DNA of 64,000 nt, from NCBI GenBank assembly GCA_037039925.1, contig JAXRKP010000065.1, forward strand, positions 266,001-330,000, in the 5' to 3' direction. The notes beneath the pieces were generated by a model. It searched no databases and was not told where the DNA came from. It worked only from the letters and a program-made list of their open reading frames with translations. Positions 60,580 through 64,000 of this stretch are shown piece by piece. Each line of letters begins with the position of its first letter. Position 1 is the stretch's first letter. The DNA comes from Doris montereyensis. Taxonomy: Eukaryota > Mollusca > Gastropoda > Nudibranchia > Dorididae. Position numbers and translations under genes: made by a program.

Positions 60580-63416
60580 AGCTCCGTTTATACAGAGCGC
60601 AAACGCGAACGCGAAAGCGAAAGCGAAAGCGAACGCGGTTTTTCGTCGTGGACTATTTTAGTCATTTGTAGAGGAACAGTTCAAATAGAGTGTGCGGAAC
60701 GTCATGGAATATTTTAGTCATTTGTAGAGGAACAGTTTAGAGTAGTCATTTGTCATTTGTAGAGGAACAGTTCAAATAGAGTGTGAACGCGGAACAATTT
60801 TTTCGCGCGAACGACCGTCGTGGAGCGAATTTTTAGTCTTTTTTGCTATCAACCAATCAGCAGGAACAGTTCAAATAGAGTGTTCCGAACGTGAAGTTTG
60901 GAGTCATTTGTGGACAAGAGAAGAACAGAAATCAAATAGAGTGCGAACGCGGAGTCATTCACGAAAAGAGGAACATATTTTTCAAATAGTGTGATTGAAT
61001 GTCTTTTCCATGCGAACGTCAGCGTGTGTAAAACCGAACTTGTTTTCACCACACAGCATGTTATGTAAATTATGGTGGCTTTTACAGCACTCGCGTGACG
61101 ACCGTTTTCTTGATTGCCTCCAGAGCGAATTTTTTCAAAGGTCGCGCGGATTAATTGAAATTATCAACCAATCAGAGCAGGTACTTCACCTTGCATCACT
61201 TTCTCTGTAAAAAATACGAAACTTATTGTACGCGTTTTGTTTTGACACAATGTTCCAAGAAAAAGCTAGGCCTAGCGTCAGCTACCCGCCATGATTCCAA
61301 ATGACCAAATCGAACCAATAAAAAGACGAGTGCTCAAAATTTTGAACCGCTCAAAATCGTTCGGGTTCGTGCTTCTATTTGAATGGCAAAACTGCTAAAA
61401 GTCGCGTTCGGAAGTTCTATTCGAATGGCAAAATTCTCATGATGAAGGTTGGCCCAGTTGCTCATTTGAATTTCTGCTCTATATTCGGGTTCGTTTTTCA
61501 AAAGTCTTAAAAATTATTTTTCCATCCTTGTGCTCATACGTTTGTGTTCGTGCTCTACAGAATGGCAAAACTTTCCCGTGATGGTTCGTGAAATGAATGG
61601 AACTGCTGAAAAGTGCAGATCTAAAATGAATGGCAAAACTGCTCAAAAGTTTCTTATTTGAATGGCAAAACCACTCAAAAGTAATGTTGGCAGAGGTTCG
61701 TGATCTATTTGAATGGCAAAACTGCTCAAAAGTCGCGTTTGGGTTCGTGTTTCAAACTTCAAAAGGGGTGCTCTATTTGAATGGCAAAACCAAAGTCGCG
61801 TTTGGGTTCGTGTTCTATTTGAATGGCAAAAGCCCAAAAGTCGCGTTTGGCCATTATGTGGCAAAATTTGTTCTCGTTTGGGGTGTGAATGGCCTTCTTC
61901 AATTAGTTATCCTGTTTGCAAATGTCGTCTCCAATTAATTGCAAAATGCATCGTACATGAAGTCAAATTGCAGTGCTCCTCAGTCATTCGAAAGTATTGA
62001 TGGAATTTGCAGGATGAAAATGTAGTTCTTGTACCAAGGTGGTGGTACTCTCAAAATCAGGGTTTCCAGTCGTACCCCCAGTTCTTCTCTGATGACCAAA
62101 GGACGTCTTTGGTTCTTTGAGTTATTAAAAGTTAAATTTTGCACTGATTCAAGAAACACTGAGAAACACGCCTCTTTCTCTTTCTCTTCCTCCGTTGTTT
62201 TGCGTACAAATATCAAAAGTACTATGATCATTCCTACTTGATCGCGTCTGACTCTACCTGCGCACATGTATGATTCCAAATGACCAAATTTTAAGTCTAT
62301 ACTTATAAAACGATCAATATATTTTGAAGAGAAAAGAAGAACCGCCTCAAAAGCCGTCGACGGTTTTCCGCGTTTGGGTTCTTGTTTCTGTTTGATTCCA
62401 TTTTTTAAAAGTCTTAAAACTTCCATCCTTGTGCATCAAATCGCGTTCGTGTTCTACATCAAATGGCAAAACTGCTCAAAAGTCGCGTTCGTGTTCTATT
62501 TGAATGGCAAAACTGCTCAAAAGTCGCGTTCGTGTTCTATTTGAATGGCAAAACTGCTCAAAAGTCGCGTTCGTGTTCTATTTGAATGGCAAAACTGCTC
62601 AAAAGTCGCGTTCGTGTTCTATTTGAATGGCAAAACTGCTCAAAAGTCGCGTTCGTGTTCTATTTGAATGGCAAAACTGCTAAAAAGTCGCGTTCGTGTT
62701 CTATTTGAATGGCAAAACTGCTCTTCAAAAGTCGCGTTCGTGTTCTATTTGAATGGCAAAACTGCTCAAAAGTCGCGTTCGTGTTCTATTTGAATGGCAA
62801 AACTGCTCAAAAGTCGCGTTCGTGTTCTATTTGAATGGCAAAACTGCTCAAAAAGTCGCGACGTGTTCGTTCGTGGCTGTTCTATTTGAATGGCAAAACT
62901 GCTCTAAAGTCGCGTTTGGGTTCGTGCTCTATTTGAATGGCAAAACTGCTCAAAAGTCGCGTTTGGGTTCGTGTTCTATTTGAATGGCAAAACTGCTCAA
63001 AAGTCGCGTTTGGGTTCGTGTTCTATTTGAATGGCAAAACTGCTCAAAAAGTCGCGTTTGGGTTCGTGTTCTATTTGAATGGCAAAACTGCTCAAAAGTC
63101 GCGTTTGTGTTCGTGCTCTCAAAAGTCGCGTTCGTGTTCTATTTGAATGGCAAAACTGCTCAAAAGTCGCGTTTGGGTTCGTGTTCTATTTGAATGGCAA
63201 AACTGCTCAAAAGTCGCGTTTGTGTTCGTGTTCTATTTGAATGGCAAAACTGCTCAAAAGTCGCGTTTGGGTTCGTGTTCTATTTGAATGGCAAAACTGC
63301 TCAAAAGTCGCGTTTGGGTTCGTGCTCTATTTGAATGGCAAAACTGCTCAAAAGTCGCGTTTGGGTTCGTGCTCGCGTTGGACGCGTTCGCGTTGGCGTG
63401 CTGTATAAACGGAGCT
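60580..63416. mobile_element. non-autonomous Harbinger-type element (2837 bp) with internal minisatellite
   Basis: Terminal inverted repeats of 34 bp with three mismatches begin AGCTCCGTTTATACAG on both sides, and TTA is duplicated at 60577-60579 and 63417-63419. A 3-bp TTA/TAA duplication is the Harbinger signature. No transposase or MADF domain is recognisable inside. A minus-strand frame at 61980-62426 has no recognised homology. Most of the right half is a 41-bp minisatellite. Confidence 0.85.
61370..63375. repeat. 41-bp minisatellite inside the Harbinger-type element
   Basis: The unit is GTTCTATTTGAATGGCAAAA + CTGCTCAAAAGTCGCGTTCGT. It is regular at 62440-63375 (about 23 copies; TTCGTG and TTTGGGTTCGTG subtypes cluster) and diverged at 61370-61860. 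Confidence 0.94.
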
Positions 63417-63536
63417 TTACTCGCTCTGGGACGAAGTCGACGGCGGCCAAAACACATAGAGGGCTGAAGCCTGGTGCTCAGCTCTCATTCGGCTAAAAAA
63501 GACTAGAGTTCAGCTTTTCTTTAATAATATACACCA

Positions 63537-64000
63537 ATGATTAATATGGATACCCTTTTGCAGTGGAATGTAAGAGGCTCAAAAGCAAATTATGAAGAAC
63601 TTGTTTTGCTGTAGTTCAAAAAAGATCTTTTTCACTGCCTGTTCTATACACCTATCACCATCAGTTAACACAAGCATTCATGAAATGGAAAACCTTTTAT
63701 GTCAACTTCCTTCCCTTTTCCTCCTTCTTTGTGGATTTCAATGTCCATTCTTCTCTTTGGTGCGATTCCCGACTAGACAACCTTGGTCGAATGATAGAGA
63801 AATTGATCTCCGATCATGATTTAATTTTCTTAAATTCAGGAGAAGCGACATGTCTTCATTCAGCATATCAATCAGTTTCAGCCATCGATCTATCAATAGC
63901 CACTCCTTCTCGCTCTAGACTTCTCATGGCACGTTCATGATATTCTCTGTGGTAGTGATCACTACCATATCGTCTTAAGCTTTCAACCCAATAGAGCAGA
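63537..64000 (+). pseudogene. Jockey-like LINE endonuclease fragment, runs off right edge
   Basis: Frames starting MDTLLQWNVRGSKANYEELV, then, after a deletion, DFNVHSSLWC, DLIFLNSGEATCLHSAYQ, SAIDLSIATPS and CGSDHYHIVLSF are the ordered motifs of the APE-type endonuclease of Jockey-group LINEs. Several frameshifts. The RT would lie beyond the window. Confidence 0.8.

Noticed and set aside
61980..62426. 148-codon minus-strand frame within the Harbinger-type element
   Set aside because: No transposase, MADF or BESS motif could be seen; treated as chance or as unrecognisable remnant.

Overview
The window is animal nuclear DNA, most likely from a mollusc, probably a gastropod. It has small intron-split exons buried in very large, repeat-packed introns, several tRNA-derived SINE families, RTE-, CR1/L2- and Jockey-type LINE pieces, PIF/Harbinger and piggyBac DNA transposons, a Polinton-like viral element, and abundant (GA)n/(CT)n, (CAT)n and (ATT)n arrays. 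Short AGATCT-rich stretches recur throughout. The taxon is inferred from repeat style and is not proven. Most long open frames here are artefacts of microsatellites and of minisatellites whose period is not divisible by three.

Two host genes can be supported. (1) Nicastrin (NCSTN, gamma-secretase subunit) lies on the minus strand. Seven exons between 18860 and 255 encode roughly the N-terminal half, with consistent splice phases, and the gene runs off the left edge. One exon (4656-4912) carries an apparent 1-nt deletion. (2) A plus-strand gene of unknown identity ends at 45181 in a ubiquitin-like C-terminal fold. Three exons are proposed at 31567-31619, 42831-42931 and 45029-45181.

Layout. 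1-19 kb: NCSTN, with three SINE families, a Penelope-type inverted repeat carrying a hammerhead-ribozyme-like core (2941-3853), two minisatellites, and a 3.25 kb piggyBac element (13685-16932) inserted at TTAA inside a SINE. 19-24 kb: minisatellites, including a 1.7 kb array of 25-bp units with 350-bp higher-order structure, and a 361-bp tandem dimer with GA tracts. 24.4-27.9 kb: two decayed LINE reverse-transcriptase copies. 28-31.6 kb: microsatellites. 32666-42508: a Polinton-like element, bounded by long inverted repeats starting with AG and a 6-bp duplication GGGGCC, sitting in an intron of the ubiquitin-like gene and itself interrupted by an RTE-type LINE. 45.6-47.4 kb: a 31-bp minisatellite that arose inside a copy of the same LINE. 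49.2-51.1 kb: a Harbinger element. 51.1-54.4 kb: a second LINE copy. 54.4-57.4 kb: two minisatellites. 57.4-60.4 kb: a second Harbinger element. 60580-63416: a Harbinger-type non-autonomous element filled by a 41-bp minisatellite. 63.5-64 kb: a Jockey-like endonuclease fragment running off the right edge.

The most remarkable content is the Polinton-like element. It carries remains of a family B DNA polymerase, an HNH-type nuclease, a capsid-like protein, two paralogous virion-like proteins, an integrase C-terminal domain and an intact A32/FtsK-like ATPase. The polymerase is split at its motif C by the C-terminal part of an intein with a LAGLIDADG-like motif. The second striking feature is the Harbinger architecture: the transposase and MADF-BESS genes are antisense and interdigitated, each with an exon inside the other's intron, and the order is recognisable in both copies.
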